From Marthasterias glacialis (taxonomy: Eukaryota; Echinodermata; Asteroidea; Forcipulatida; Asteriidae): a stretch of 64,000 bases of DNA. Location: assembly GCA_911728455.2 (NCBI GenBank), contig OU452227.1, positions 20,679,431 through 20,743,430 of the forward strand, given 5' to 3'. A program made the translations under genes and the position numbers. Below the pieces are notes generated by a model. That model was not told the origin of the DNA. It saw nothing but the letters and a program-made list of their open reading frames with translations, and did not search any database. The first letter of the stretch is position 1, and every line of letters begins with the position of its first letter. This document shows positions 1 to 13,800 of the stretch, piece after piece.

Positions 1-1818
1 GCTCATCAGCCCGTCCCAGCAGTCTCGGATGTGACCGGTGTGGCCGAGCCAAAAAATAAATGTTGCATTTTGAAATTGTGGTTGATGACATAGTCACATG
101 TTCGATGTTTGGTGTGCTTTATTGAAAACAGTCTCGTCCGTTACTTTTTCAATGCCTATCCAGCCCAGCTAGTTGAGCTCGTCGTTGCACTAGCTTTTTT
201 TTTTTCACAAGGCTATATTTCATATTTCATATCAAATAGGAATGCTTTTCAATACTGAACTAGCCGGTCGGACCAGAGACCACCTGGATAGAATTTTGAC
301 TGGTCCTTAGGTGTTGCAACTGGCATTTGACCAGCGGGCTACTGCTAAAATCATTCTAACTTCATGTTAATGCCAATCGCTACAGTAACAATTAGGTTCT
401 TAGTATTATTATTTATTGTTGTTTCTATAGGCATGCGTCTGGTTTAATGTTGACGACCAAAGCTGGGGAAAACAAGGTAGGCTACGACCCAACCATGATA
501 AATTTTACAAATCAAACAGCATGTGTGTATTTGCTCGCCAACACCCACGCTACATTCTACATTTGACGTTCCTAGCCAAAACCAAGCACTTCTTTCAAGT
601 TTGAATTGCCTTAAAAGTGAAGACAACCAAAAACAATGCATGATATGACTAAACACATCACATCATGCATGATAATCATCGGTGATGTAATGGGTTAGAC
701 AATCTATCTGTAGAGAAATGATTACCTCAAAGGTTTTATTTGGAAGCTCTCATTCTCATCTGTTTGACGAGCGTCTCAATCCAGTTTTGAGTTTTGGCAG
801 GATGTTCCTGGTTCTGGCATGGAGTGTCACGTATAAATCATCTATTTGTAACTAATTTTGTATGTATTTTTTTTTTATGTTCTGTTTTATGATGGCCCAT
901 TGAAAATCATCTTTGTGGTGAAATGGCTACCATAAATGAATAAAGCTGTTATTACTTATATTATAAAACCTTTCTGTAGCTCTGACCTGATTGCATTACA
1001 TGTATTTGTATCTCAGATTGTTTCTTATGCTATCTAAAACAATCTGATGACTGATTGCTGGAAGATGAATATAATTACTGATGTACAGGTTTTTTTGTGT
1101 ATATAATTTTTAAATGTGGATTTTTTTTTGCAACTCCTGTGATTTCATTGTGCATTTGATTGCTCTATTTTCTATCTTATCGTATTGCTGCTTATTGAAC
1201 TCAATTTGATTGTATCTGAATGTATTTTGATGCTGTTTGTCTCTATGCAGCCTCCATTTGATTGCTCTATTTTCTGTCTTATTGTTATTGCTGTTTATTG
1301 ATCTCAATTTGATTTTACCTGAATGTATTTTGATGCTGTTTGTCCCTATGCAGCCTCCATTTGATTGCTGTATTTTTTGTCTTGATGTTATTGCTGTTAA
1401 TTGATCTCAATTTGATTGTATATGAATGTATTTTGATGCTGTTTGTCCTTATGCAGCCTCCATTTGATTGCTCTATTTTCTGTCTTGATGTTATTGCTGT
1501 TTATTGATCTCAATTTGATTTTATCTGAATGTATTTTGATGCAGTTTGTCTCTATGCAGTCTCCATGTTGAGGCTTTTGAAATCAAACTACTAACATCAA
1601 AATTAATTTCAGTTGTGAAAATGGGGGAGGTTGGGGGACTGGTCTCCCCTCACTACTCAGGCTCGTTTTCATTCTTTCATGACTGTGGCATTACCATGTA
1701 TGTTGTTATTCTATAAATTGCTATGACTCCATGAGCCTTTTTGATTATCTTTATACAGTATTTTTGATTTAAACCAATCATGCTTTTTCGCAATTTACCA
1801 AGTTTCCATTACCGATAG
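1..1818. other. Upstream PARN intron or 5' flank, repeat-derived
   Basis: No coding exon recognised. 841-960 and a related copy at 2060-2245 look like 3' ends of non-LTR retroposons: both contain TTTATGATGGCCCATTGAAA followed by an AATAAAGC tail and AT-rich simple sequence. Confidence 0.6.
1153..1564 (+). repeat. Four-copy tandem repeat, period about 102-103 bp
   Basis: Units begin at 1153, 1255, 1358 and 1461, each starting CATTTGATTGC and ending near TATGCAGCCTC. Copies differ by a few substitutions. Confidence 0.9.
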
Positions 1819-1899
1819 GGTGACCGATACATCGAGGTTGCGAAGGCCACGGACGAAGACAAGAAAAACATGTTGAAGAAAAAATTACAGGCTGAGTTG
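1819..1899 (+). CDS. PARN: PARN exon (first in window)
   Basis: 27 codons, phase 0 at both ends, beginning [17 protein letters not shown] and ending in a Lys-rich stretch. This matches the vertebrate ERYIVISKVDEEERK helix just before the second nuclease segment. Donor gtaaga. The acceptor (ccgatag) has a weak pyrimidine tract, so the left edge is slightly less certain than the other junctions. Confidence 0.85.
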
Positions 1900-4800
1900 G
1901 TAAGATCCATTATTTATATATAATTAAAAAAAGGATGTATACATAAAGCTGTCTAAAGCACAAAAACATGCTTAGCAAAAAAGATTTTGCTTAGCAGAAA
2001 CAGGTTATAATATATAATGTTATTGAGCCTCAAAGCCTTCTTTTTTAATGATTCATTTATCATCTATTTGTAAATTTTAAAGAAATTTTTTCTCCTGTAA
2101 ATGCATCTTCTTTTCTTCGTAATTTTGTACATGTACTTTTTGTTGTTCTTTATGTAATCTGTTTTATGATGGCCCATTGAAAATCATAGTCGTGTTGACA
2201 TGGCTACCATCAATAAATAAAGCTGGTATTATATTATAATGTATACTGCTTGTAACTGGGGTGTTGTTAGTCTTGGTGCAAGACGTTCCTGTTCTGTAGT
2301 CCATGATCCATAAAAGTCCACGATCCACCCCATCGTGGCCAAACGGTCTAGTGCAGTGAATTTAAATTCTATAATTTACCAAATGTGGGTTTGAATCCTC
2401 ATGGCCTGGTCAGTCGAGACACCTGTGTCCTTGAGCAAGGCACTTGATCATGATTGCTTCTCTCCACCCAGGAGTAAAAATGGGTACCGGCGAGAGCTGG
2501 GGAGTAACCTGCGGTGGACTGGCATCCCCGTCCAGGGGCAATAGAAATGTTCTCAGTTTCAGTCATAATAATGTCAAGGAAACCGGATGTAAACACCGGC
2601 CTGATGAGCCATATTGGCTCGGGACAGACTTTACTTCTTTTGTTTTGACTGGTTGTGACTGGTTCTCTGCAAGTTTTTGCTCAACAGAAATTTTTGCTAA
2701 GCACCATTTTCTGCTTAACAGCATGATGAAATTAGGCCCTGTATGATGGCTTGAGCAGTTTTTCTTGTTTCTTTTTCTTTGGAAGAGCAAACAAATTGTC
2801 CCCATCAAGTAATAGCATCTTAAACAGCCCCATAGCAATCCCTTAGTTTGTGCAAATATCAAAACACGGTTGTCATGCATGTGTTACATCTCATGTCGCG
2901 GCATACATGTAGCGACACAGTCTTTGGTGCGGGGAATTTAAATTTGAGTGTTCACTTGTGACCAATCAATCAGGTCATTGTACCAGACATTACCCAATAT
3001 CTAGTTTCTCAAATGGCTTCTTGAATTTAATTCAAAGTAGGATGGCAGTGCTATGACCAAAGTTTATACAAAAAAGCAGATCTGGAAGTTAAAATCATAC
3101 CTGATGTTTTTTTGCCTGGGGTAATAGTTTGTATTTTAACCTTTTGACCCTTGACCTCAGGATGACCTGGATGATGCAGTTGGCTTTTCACAGGTCATTG
3201 ACCTCATCAGCAGCACTGGGAAACCTGTGGTTGGGCACAACATCATGTTAGATGTGATGCACGTGATACATCAGTTCAGCTGTCAGCTGCCAGAGGTAAA
3301 AACTGTTTGACAATAGATTGATCCATTACGCTCCGCCTCCCTTACATGTTGACCAGTTACAGCCTCGGCTACGCCACAAAAACTCCGACAAAAGTCTGAC
3401 ACGATAAAGTCCTGTTAGAAAATGTAAACATGCATGCGTTCACGTTCATGTCCTGCAGTGTGGCAGTGAAAAGACCTGCATTGTGCTGCCCACACGTAAC
3501 AGTGGTGATGTAGACATTGCTGTGATTGGTCAATCTGTTAGGGGCGGAGCTTAATGGATCAGTCTATTCTAGCAATAGATGTCTGTCTTTTCATGAACTA
3601 ATAATATGTAGATATCTTGCTTGAAATATGTTTTTATTTTTTATTCATAAATATCCAAGACAGTTTAGGCATTCCTGTTGGTTGAAAGGAAGTCACATGA
3701 CCGTGGTTACCTGGTATTAAACGGCTGATAAAGACACGGCTGGAGCTGTTATTTTAGTTTGGTTTCCTGCTTTGATACTTTAACACTAGAAAACGTATAT
3801 GAAGAGGCATGAAACAGACCCATATTGCAAAGTTGGGCTCCTGAATGTAACGTTACAGCGAAAATCATTGCAAAGCGTGCAAGGTTTGTTATGGCGTTCT
3901 CTGATTTTGTTCAGCCGTTTGTACCAGCCGTTTAAAACCTACAGTGTCACAGCCGTGTGATAAAAGCCCGAGCCGAGGTGAGGGCCTTTATTGCACGCGC
4001 GGCCGATTATGACCTTGTCGCCACTCTTTTATTCCCTTAATGTTTCTCGTGCCTCTTATGTTAATTTGTGGCTTGTGATAATGTGACATATACATGGTTT
4101 TTCATTTCATAATATTTTTTTTTATACTTTTCTTAGACGTTAAGTGAATTCAAGCAGCTGGTTACTTGTGTCTTTCCTAAACTACTCGACACCAAGGTTA
4201 TGGCTGGAACCCAACCATTTAAGGTAAGTCAAACTTGTCTGTCTCTAATTGCTACACAAACTTCAATTTAACATCATATTCAGAAAACAGCATTACCTCT
4301 TGTGGTACTCTAGACTGGATCAGAAGATTTCTCACTTAAAGCCCCTGTTTAGCATTGGTAAAAAGTCTGTAAATACTTCCATTCTTTGCGGAAATCAAGA
4401 TATATTTAATAAAACCAACCTGTAAAAACTTCATCTCATTTCGTTGTTTCATTTGTGAGTAAAACGGTAAAAATGCACTCAGCATTTTTGTACGCATTCT
4501 TAGGCAGAGTGTTGGTCTCACATGAGGCGGCAACTAAATTGTTGATCTTATTTAATTAATTATTCAAAAGTGATAACACTTCAGGCAGAAATGTTTAAAG
4601 GAAAAGTTTTCTACCATCATTATCTTTATATCGTATAAGGTATATGTCAATCTTTTATGTTTTTCTTTCTTTCCAATGTTAAGCTGGGGCTAAGTCATTT
4701 ATATGTAAACTGAAACAAGACTTCTTGAGGCAAAATTGCCGTATCCAGCTGCCACTTTATCTCCCTTAATTTAGGTCGAATTACATCCTTACCTGTCCAG

Positions 4801-7800
4801 AAATGTTGACAGAATGTATACAGAGAGGAACAGGCACTTTGAACAATTACAAAGTGTCGAAATCATGAAAAATAAGCCATTTTCACGGCTTGACAACGCT
4901 ACTCGCTAAATGCCATTTAAGTTCCTTTGGGCATGAATTCGCGAAAGTTTCAGCCGCGTGATGAAATGTCTGCTTGATTTTTCTTTTTTAAAGGCCAATA
5001 ATTAGTGTTTTAGCTAACTAATTCCTGGAGAGGAATATCAAAAAAGGGAAATAAAGCGCGACATCCATTAAAATATCTAAAAAATCTATAAAAAAAAGCC
5101 ATTGGAAAGCCATCGGATATGGAAACTTTTCCCTTCTTGAATATGTATTCCATAAATTAAGTGCTGTTATTGAATGTGCATTCTAAAGCCTGTTGTTTTA
5201 TATTATGTGCACCTTTTAAAATGAGTTGTCTGGTCTTGCTGTCTAGTGTTTTTTGTCCTTGTCATGCTTAAAGTCGTTGTTCTAGAAAAGGCATTATACC
5301 AGTTTTGCTTTACCTTTTCCTGCCTGTTGGCCACGGTACACATGTTTCCATAGTGAACCTGTACCTGTAATGACGATTTGATGTTGATCAATTCATACAT
5401 CTCTATGTACATCTATGTAATTTTAATGGGAGACTTTTGAGACGTTAGAGGGCGCCCCAGTAAGCGGTTCTTTTCTGTTGGTCTCATAATAGAAAAGGAC
5501 CGTGTACTGGGGCGCCCGCAAATGTCTCAGAAGTCTCCCATTGTCAACATGGAACAAACGTCCATTGAACTGAATTGATTGTGATTCATCATTTACATTT
5601 CTCTATTAAAAACCCTGTGCATGTATTTACAGATGTTTTTCATTTTTAGCGGTGTTGTGTCCTTGCCAGTAATTTATGTGTGGAGAGTTATACTTTGTAT
5701 TTTGTTTTAAATTGTATTTGAAGAATCAAACTGTCAGCATGGAATAAACGTCCATTGAACTGAATTGATTGTAATTCATCAATGACATTTGCGTGTATTT
5801 ACAAATATCTTTCATTTTAGTTGTGTTATGTCCTTTTACCAGTAATTTATTTGCAGATAGTTGTACTTATTATTTTTTTTTAAATTATTTTTTTGAAGGA
5901 TCAAATTCCACTTACCGGGCTTTGTGAACTTGAGCGAACGCTTAAATCTGCCCCCTTCACCAGACCTGAATGTGGTAAGAACAATTCCTTCGCTTTTCTT
6001 GAATTAATACTTGTCATCATTTTTTATTCCATGGAGCTTGGACAAAAGCAGGGTCCCCTTCCCTTCCTTCACGGATCCTAAGGTATTCAATCTTGGGCTA
6101 ACTACCACTTGGGGAGCCCAGCAACTTACCAGTGGCATAACCAGAATTTATTTTTATCTATTTTTTGGGGGGTGGGGGAGTAAGGGGCAAGGGGGATAAG
6201 AAGTCTGAGTGGGGTGCTCAGGCCCCCCTCCCCCTTCCCCCTCTGGTTACACCACTGCCACTTACAGATGCTTCCCCTGGGGCCGATTTCACAGAGAGCT
6301 AAGATTGTTCTTAACTGTGAGTCAATCTTAATTGCTAAGCGAAGCGTGATGTCACAACAATACAAATTAATCACCACGGTGATACTGACAACTCATCTTA
6401 AGATGAATCTTAGTGTTTTGTGAAATCGAGCCAAGGTCTGGTGAATAGCTCTTGTGAGGGCAAGGTTTTTTTTCGTTAGTATAAGGCAAATACAAGTTTC
6501 TGCTGGAATATTTCAAGGGACACCAAGGCCAGTGGACGTGGCGATCGTCTCCATTGCCTCTGTGAAGTATCAGGTCTGAACTCCGATCATCAGACCCCAA
6601 AACTTCTTCATATGCCCACGCATACGCCACTCATGAGGAATCCGATCCTTCTCACACTCAGGATCAATCTCAATGGAATTAACTCCCTCCCCATCTCTGA
6701 CAAGACGTAGCACAGACCGGTTTCAAAATCCTTTTGAAAATTCAATTTGCGTAATTTGCAATGTGATTGTATGAACTTGGTTTTATTTTATTTGTGCATC
6801 TCCCTTTTGCCAGGAGTGTCTTCTAACAGACATGGCTCATTACAATAGACCAATCCATTGAGCCCCGCCCCTAAACATACTGACCAATCACAGCATGGCT
6901 ACATCACCACTGTACAAGTGGGCAGCACAATTTGCGTCTCTTTAATGCCACACTGCAGGACATAAATGTGCTTGCTATAAGTACACGCACACATGTTTAC
7001 ATTGTTTTTCCAATAGGATTTGTCTTGGCAGACTTTTGTCGGACTTTCGGTGGCGTAGCCAGGGCTTTGATTAGTCAACACGTAAAGGGGCGGGGCTTAA
7101 TGGGTCGGTCTATTGTTCACTATTATTAATATTAATCGTTCACAAACCCTTCAAGATAATAAGCTTTGATTTTCTTTCAATTACATACAATAGACTGATG
7201 CATTAAGCCACGCCTACTTTAGCAACTGCCTAGCAACAGTACATGGTGTGACTTTCTTGCCACAATCGCAGCGGTGGTTCGGTTGCGGCCACACACACTA
7301 TCGGATACACACACGTACATGGTTTTCGTGAACGGTATGCTTAGTTTCTTGGCCTTTTGAGCAGTGCCTTGAGTCCAAAGAACAATGCAGACAGGAACAC
7401 TGTTAAACCACTTTTACACTACTGTACAGGGACCACTGCTGTGGGGTTTGCACCACCAGAAATACGAAAATTAAAACAAAACAAAAGCTTAGTACAGTTG
7501 TGTGTGCTGTTGTGTGTCAGGACAATGGCAGCGGTTTGTTTACTTTTCTGATTGTTTTTTAACATGTCAAGCGTTTGTCGGACTTTCAGTGGTATTGTCA
7601 AGGCTGTGATTGGTCAATATGTTAGTGCATCGGTCTATTGTTGATTTGTAGAAAACCTCAAAGAGTTGAACTTTTAAGAATATTTTGTGTAATTACTGGC
7701 TATTTCAATCTCAGAAACAACACTTCTTCTAAGTTTTACCATCATTCCCAACTTTTTTTCTTTTGGTGTCGCCAGTTACCGCGCAGGGCTATCCGGCCTA

Positions 7801-10800
7801 CAGCTCTGAGACTGACCAGTCGCACGAAGCTGGATACGACGCTTTCATCACAGGAACTTGCTTTGCCACCATGGCTAACTACCTGGGTACATTCCTGGAC
7901 CCTCCCAGGGGAAGAGTGTCACCGACTTGTAATCTTATCGAGCCTTTCCATAACAAGTGAGTCGGAATTCTTTCCTTTGTGACTGACCAGGGCCCACTGT
8001 CATGGCTCTGCTTAACAGTGACTTGGACTCCAGAGTCGGCCATATTTTTGACAGCAAGAGGGCGCAATACTAAGTCTATTTTGAAAGTACAAACAAATTT
8101 AAAAACATTAAAAACCAAAATTTTCAAAGCAAATATCTTACACTGATTACATTGTAAAACTGTCAATGAGAAAAAAAACCCTAAAAAGTTGTACATTAAC
8201 TGCTTTATTAGAAGTCTAATTGCATCTGGTTTACCACATTATTTTTATGGTTTGACCCCCAATCTACCCCTAAAGGGCGCCCTCTTGCAGTCAAATATAA
8301 AACCTATTGAGGAATCAAATTCAAGACTGCTGCTTTCCCTAAGTGAGAAATCAACACTAACGGTACCAGACAAATCCACGCTGAATGCAAAGCTAAGTTA
8401 CGGTTGAACAAGAAACGTACAGACTTCACGTTACTAAGCAATTTAATGCTTGCACAGCTAGCACATATACTTGATGTTCACCCTGTAAACGGCGAATTGT
8501 GACTGTATGCGACGAATTCCGTAGTAAGCCATGAAATAGGGCCTTGATAAAGTTAAATATGACTGGAGCATTGCATGGTGAGAAAAAAACAAAAGAAATT
8601 GAGCAAGTTTGATCAAGGACCATAGTTAACAATAGTTCGACTTACTCTTAGCGAACTAACGCTAGTCAACGATGGTTGGACTAGTCTAGTCGACTTTTAG
8701 CGATCAGCTTATCGAGGTTGATCGCATCGCTGGTTACCAATAACCTTTTCATAAGCACGGTGCAGAGGGGACCCGTTATCAGAAAAGTGATAACTTTGAT
8801 TTCGCCGTTTTCTCATGGTCGCGTTGACGTGCGTGACTAGAGTCGTTCGCACTTCAACTTCAGTGCGCATTCGCTACGACCGTCACTAACCAATCACTAG
8901 TTAACCATTGATCCACTTCCTCATTAATGTCACATCAAGGATTTTTCGATGGAGCTGTTATCGCCATCATTCCATAACGTGAATCGCTGATGGTGATTTG
9001 AAGATGCTGGACAGATTCCGTTTGCTGTTTCAGGTTACTTACAGAGAAGCATGACCCAAATGTTGAGTTGCATTGGTTTAGTAAAGAGCTGGTAGTGATG
9101 TAGTAGCTTTGTTGGATGCTCTGATCACCTCCATGAAGTGTGTTTTCTTTTTTCATTATCTACACAGGATGAGTTTGTTCCGAGTGCAGGATCTCCCATA
9201 CATCAACCTATGTGGCCCTGATTGTAAGTACCAAAATCTGTGTTTTAAGTATAATATGATGTGTATTCCAAGAACATTGATTCATGAGGTGACATACCAA
9301 GTCATTTTGCATTTAATATGTAGTTCTAGGGATGAGAAATTTCAGACTGAATTCAGATTTTTTTTACGTCTGCCTGTTTGAAAATAGTATAGAATTAATA
9401 AGGGAATAAAAGAGTGGTGACCGAGGTCTTAAACGGCCGTTTAAAACCAGCAGGGTCGTTGCCATGTGATAAAGGACCAAGCCAAGCGCAATGTCCTTTA
9501 TCACACGGCCACGACCCTGCAAGGTTTTTAACGGCCGTTTGAGACCGAGTCACTACTCTTTTATTCCCATTCATAAATGCCCTTTTTGTTAAAAAGCATA
9601 ATAATGTAGACAAATCTGTGAAACTTTTCTGTTTTTTGAATTTATTTTTCAATTCTTGCAACGTCTTCACGCTCCATTTCGCGAAGGGTCGATGCTCAAC
9701 GGTTGTGTCTACGCGCGCGCGTACTAATAGACTTTACATAGAGTACCGGTATGTATTGATTGCACTATGCGTAAATTAGCACCCGCGTAAGCTTGTACGC
9801 CAACACGCATGTGGCTATAATGAGCGCAAAACGCGCGTTCGCAGCTCTAGCTATGTCTCTATCATCCGTTTACAACCGGTCTTAAACAGTCATGTGACTG
9901 CCTTTCAACCAATAGGACTGCCCAATTATTCTAACCTAACTGGGTTATTTATGAATGAATGTTAATGAGTGCAATGGTGTGAATAATTTCACGAGTTTAA
10001 ATATGGAATAATCCATTTAACAAGCGAAATGCAAAACATTTATGATGTGTTTTATATAACATCCAAGTCAATTTTTGTTATTTGATTGGGGGATAAATTA
10101 TAAGAGTGAACAAAATGTACGAGATTGTGTTCTGGCATCCACTGTGAGGGTGTTTTGTACTGCTGTGTAAAGTGTAACACATCATGTGGTTGTGCAGTTA
10201 AAGAGGAATAGTGGCGTCGGAGGAAGTACTCCTTTTTCAAACGGCTGTTTGTTGTTACTCATTGAAGCATTGCTCATTGCAGACCATCTGGGGATTCAGT
10301 ACTTTCAGTGACGTCATGATTTGTTTGTTGCCCCCATTTCCGGGATTTTGATACATTTAGGCGGGGGGCTAGTTAAAGGAGTAAAAAAAACCTGCAAATA
10401 TCACTTCTTTTGTCAATTTAATGTCACAAAAGAGAAGTTTGTCCGATGCAATAATTATAGAAAGCGGAAAACTAAACAATAACGTCAACATCAATCACCA
10501 TGGCCCATCCTCTTTAATTGATCGAATTGGATGGAGCGAAAATGCATGATGAATGGAACGAAAATGCTCAGTTTATGACGTAGGCCATAAAATGGGTTGA
10601 TTAATGAACGCCTCTTGACCAAAAATCCTCAGATTAAATGACAAGGGTCTACTTGTGTGTTAAACAATAACTTATTTGTTCAGAGATAATAAAACCATGT
10701 TCTTTGACCTGCTTCTGCACTCGGTTCCCAAAAGCTCTTGCAATCTATAACTCCAGGGTTTACCGGAAAGGTGGAAATGCCATCCTTTCAACATGTTTCC

Positions 10801-10846
10801 ACAAATTGTTGATCCTTTTGTCAGCAATGACTCTCACCCTTTGAAG

Positions 10847-10877
<31 letters not shown>

Positions 10878-13800
10878 CAAGTCGCCAGACACACAAGGCC
10901 AGTAGGCCACTCGAGGTGTGGGCTACAAATCAACTGTTTTTTCCAGGGGCCATTGCCACCTACTCCTGGGGCTGAAACAGGGTAACCCCCTTTACAGTCT
11001 TGGTAAGGATGTAGGCTTGGGTATCATCCATCAGAAGCCTGGCTGGTAGAGCAGAAAGCTCTACCTCCCCAACTTTTACAAAGCAATTATGGTTAAGTGC
11101 CTTGCTCAAGGACACAAGTATCATGACGGAGACTTGAACCCACACTCTGATGACTCAGCCACCAGAGCTTGAGTCCGATGCACTAACCACTCAGCCACGA
11201 CACGCCACGATTCGAACATAAATCAATAAATCAGGGCTCGAAATTTTTTTTTTTGGGGGGGGGGGGGTCGGGGGCAATCCACAAGACCACAGGGCTTGTA
11301 GCTCAAAATGTTTTCTGGACCAGAATTCTTTTTACTGGACCAGAATCAAAATGAGAAGGAAACATAAACTACACAGTTTAACACAAAAACTGTTTTTGTT
11401 TGAACAAGCACTTAGACAGAGGAGATTGATTTCATTTGTACTTTTAGTTATCTTTGTTTTTATTTATTTAACCAGTTGCCACTGGGATTCTTCCATTTTT
11501 TTTTTGTCCAGCCTGACGGGATTCTTTTCTCGGAAATGCCGGAATTAGATTTCATTGAAAGTACCGCTGGAACAAACAAACCTTGACTTGACAAAGCCAA
11601 GAGAACAACGATTCTCTTTATTGCATTGTGATTTTTTTTCTTCTTGAATATGTCAAACTCATGCACTGTGAATTGCAAAACCTCGGCTGTGTGCTGGCTT
11701 AAGATTGGTGCTAAATCGGGAACCATGGCTGGATCCCCGGTTCACTCTGACTTACCTCCATTAAAGCCAAAATACAGTGAATGAACTATGGTGGAAGCCT
11801 CTCTATGTCTTGTAATCCTCTTCTTGGAACAAAAGGATAAAGGACTGGAACTGGGGATTACATAATGACGCCTGCACAGTAGCCAAAAATTGACAAACTA
11901 TCGAGCGCCATCTGTCTTGTTTGTTTGGGTGAAACGAAGCATTACGCGACGTGTGCATGCACTGTGCACGCTCAGCGGTGGAATATCCGGTTGACCTTTG
12001 TTCTGGTTTTCCGATTGTACACAATGGCACATTTAAATGTCGCTCGAAAAATATATTTTTGTGGATATACGTCAGCCAGGCTAACTTGTTAAAATATATT
12101 ACACAGTAAGGTATTTTTATTCAACTGTAAAAACACAAGACTGCCAGAGTTGTCCAGTCAGGAGTTTACTGGCCTGATTTTAAAAATCACTAGCCTTGGG
12201 CCTGTGGTCCAGTGTAAATTTCAAGCCATTACTCAAGTGCACATTTTTAGTAGTTTATGCTTATAACCTGGTACATGTAGTTCTGCTGCCATTTAGATGT
12301 CTCAGAAAGTGTTCCATTTGTACTAAAATGTATTATTAATGATAATACTAATAATTAATAGGCATTTTTAGGGGCTTTGAAAGTTGGTATCAAGGCGTCT
12401 TACACTTTGATTACCCCTGTTCATTTGGCCTTAAGCATTCCTAAATTAAAACCATCTCAACTCCTTTGGAGTATGCAGCACCGGCATCCAAATTGGCGTA
12501 CATGTTGCTATTCTTTCACATCAACAATCTTCACCTGCGCAGGTACCCATGGGGGATGAGATGCAATTATTAGTTAAGTGTCTTGCCAAAGAACTCAAGT
12601 GTCACGACTGGGATTTGAACCCACACTCTGATGACATATCACTATCAGGGCTCAATTTCATGGCACTGCTTACTGCGGAACTCTGTGCTTACAGCCCAGA
12701 ATCATTCACTTTACAGGGCACGCTAAGCGCAAGGTTCTGTCTTAAGCAGTGCAATGAAATTCAGCCCCGAACTTGGATCCGATGCTCTAGACCACTCTTC
12801 AGCCATGGCAAGCTGCATAAGTTGATGGAGCAACCAGAACTGTACCACTGTCAAAACCTGGGTTTATCAGTTACAGGAGAGAAAAGATTCAAATTTATAT
12901 ATTCAGACCTGGCCATTTTTAAAGGGCACTTGTATTTACAAATCTTAAAAGTCAATGTGAATATTTTGAATGGGCATCAAGGCCAAGAGCAGGGGCAACA
13001 GCAGCCACGGCTTGCTTGGTTGGCCCCAGTGGAATTCCATGCCTGTTTCTGAATGTTTTAATCCAGATAATAAAAATGATTTACACCTTAAAATCAATTT
13101 TCTGTTTGCACTTGGAAAAATTATGTGCACGTTCGCTGTGATTTTAAAACTGTAAGGTTGTTTGCTTGGATTGATATGGTATGTTTTGGTGTTTTCTTCC
13201 TCAGTGACTCCGTCAAGAGAGCACGTTTTCCACATCACGTTCCCATCAGAATGGCGTATACATGACATTCAGAATCTCTTTGCACCGTTCAGCACTGTGT
13301 TTATCAACTGGATTGATCAGACGTCGGCGTTTGTCTCTCTGCACAACAGGGACGAGGCCAAACTGGGTGAGTAAGAATACCAATCACAGTAGAACTTGTT
13401 ATCATGCTGTTTGCATCCGTGTCATTTCCCCTGTCTGGAATGAAAAAATACGGACAGTGGCGATGCTACAGGGGAGCAAAAGGGGGAATTTCCCCCATCA
13501 TTATTTTTGTTTTCTTCGATCCCTACCCAGGTTTCCCCTATCTGAGCTTGCCCTTCCCAGTTTGCCCTTTCCCAGTTTGCCCTTTCCCAGTTTGCCCCCT
13601 TCCAAGTTTGGCCCTTCCAAGTTTGGCCCTTTCCCAGTTAGTCCCTTCCCAGTTAGTCCCTTCCCAGTTTGGCCCTTCCCAGTTTGCCCCCTCCCCTCTC
13701 CCCCTCCCCTCTCCCCCTCCCCTCTCCCCCTCCCCTCTCCCCCTCCCCAAACACTCCCACACTAACACAGATGTTTAAATCGAGGACTCCTCTTTGTTCT

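Noticed and set aside
8617..8915. Foldback transposon with GACTAG-rich interior
   Set aside because: Termini pair over only short stretches with several gaps; not strong enough to call by eye.
12549..13052. 167-codon open frame on the + strand
   Set aside because: Composed of an antisense SINE and a nested MITE; no protein family recognised.
13262..13778. Pro/Ser-rich open frames of 124-167 codons
   Set aside because: They run off the PARN RRM exon into the C-rich minisatellite; repetitive translation, not a gene.
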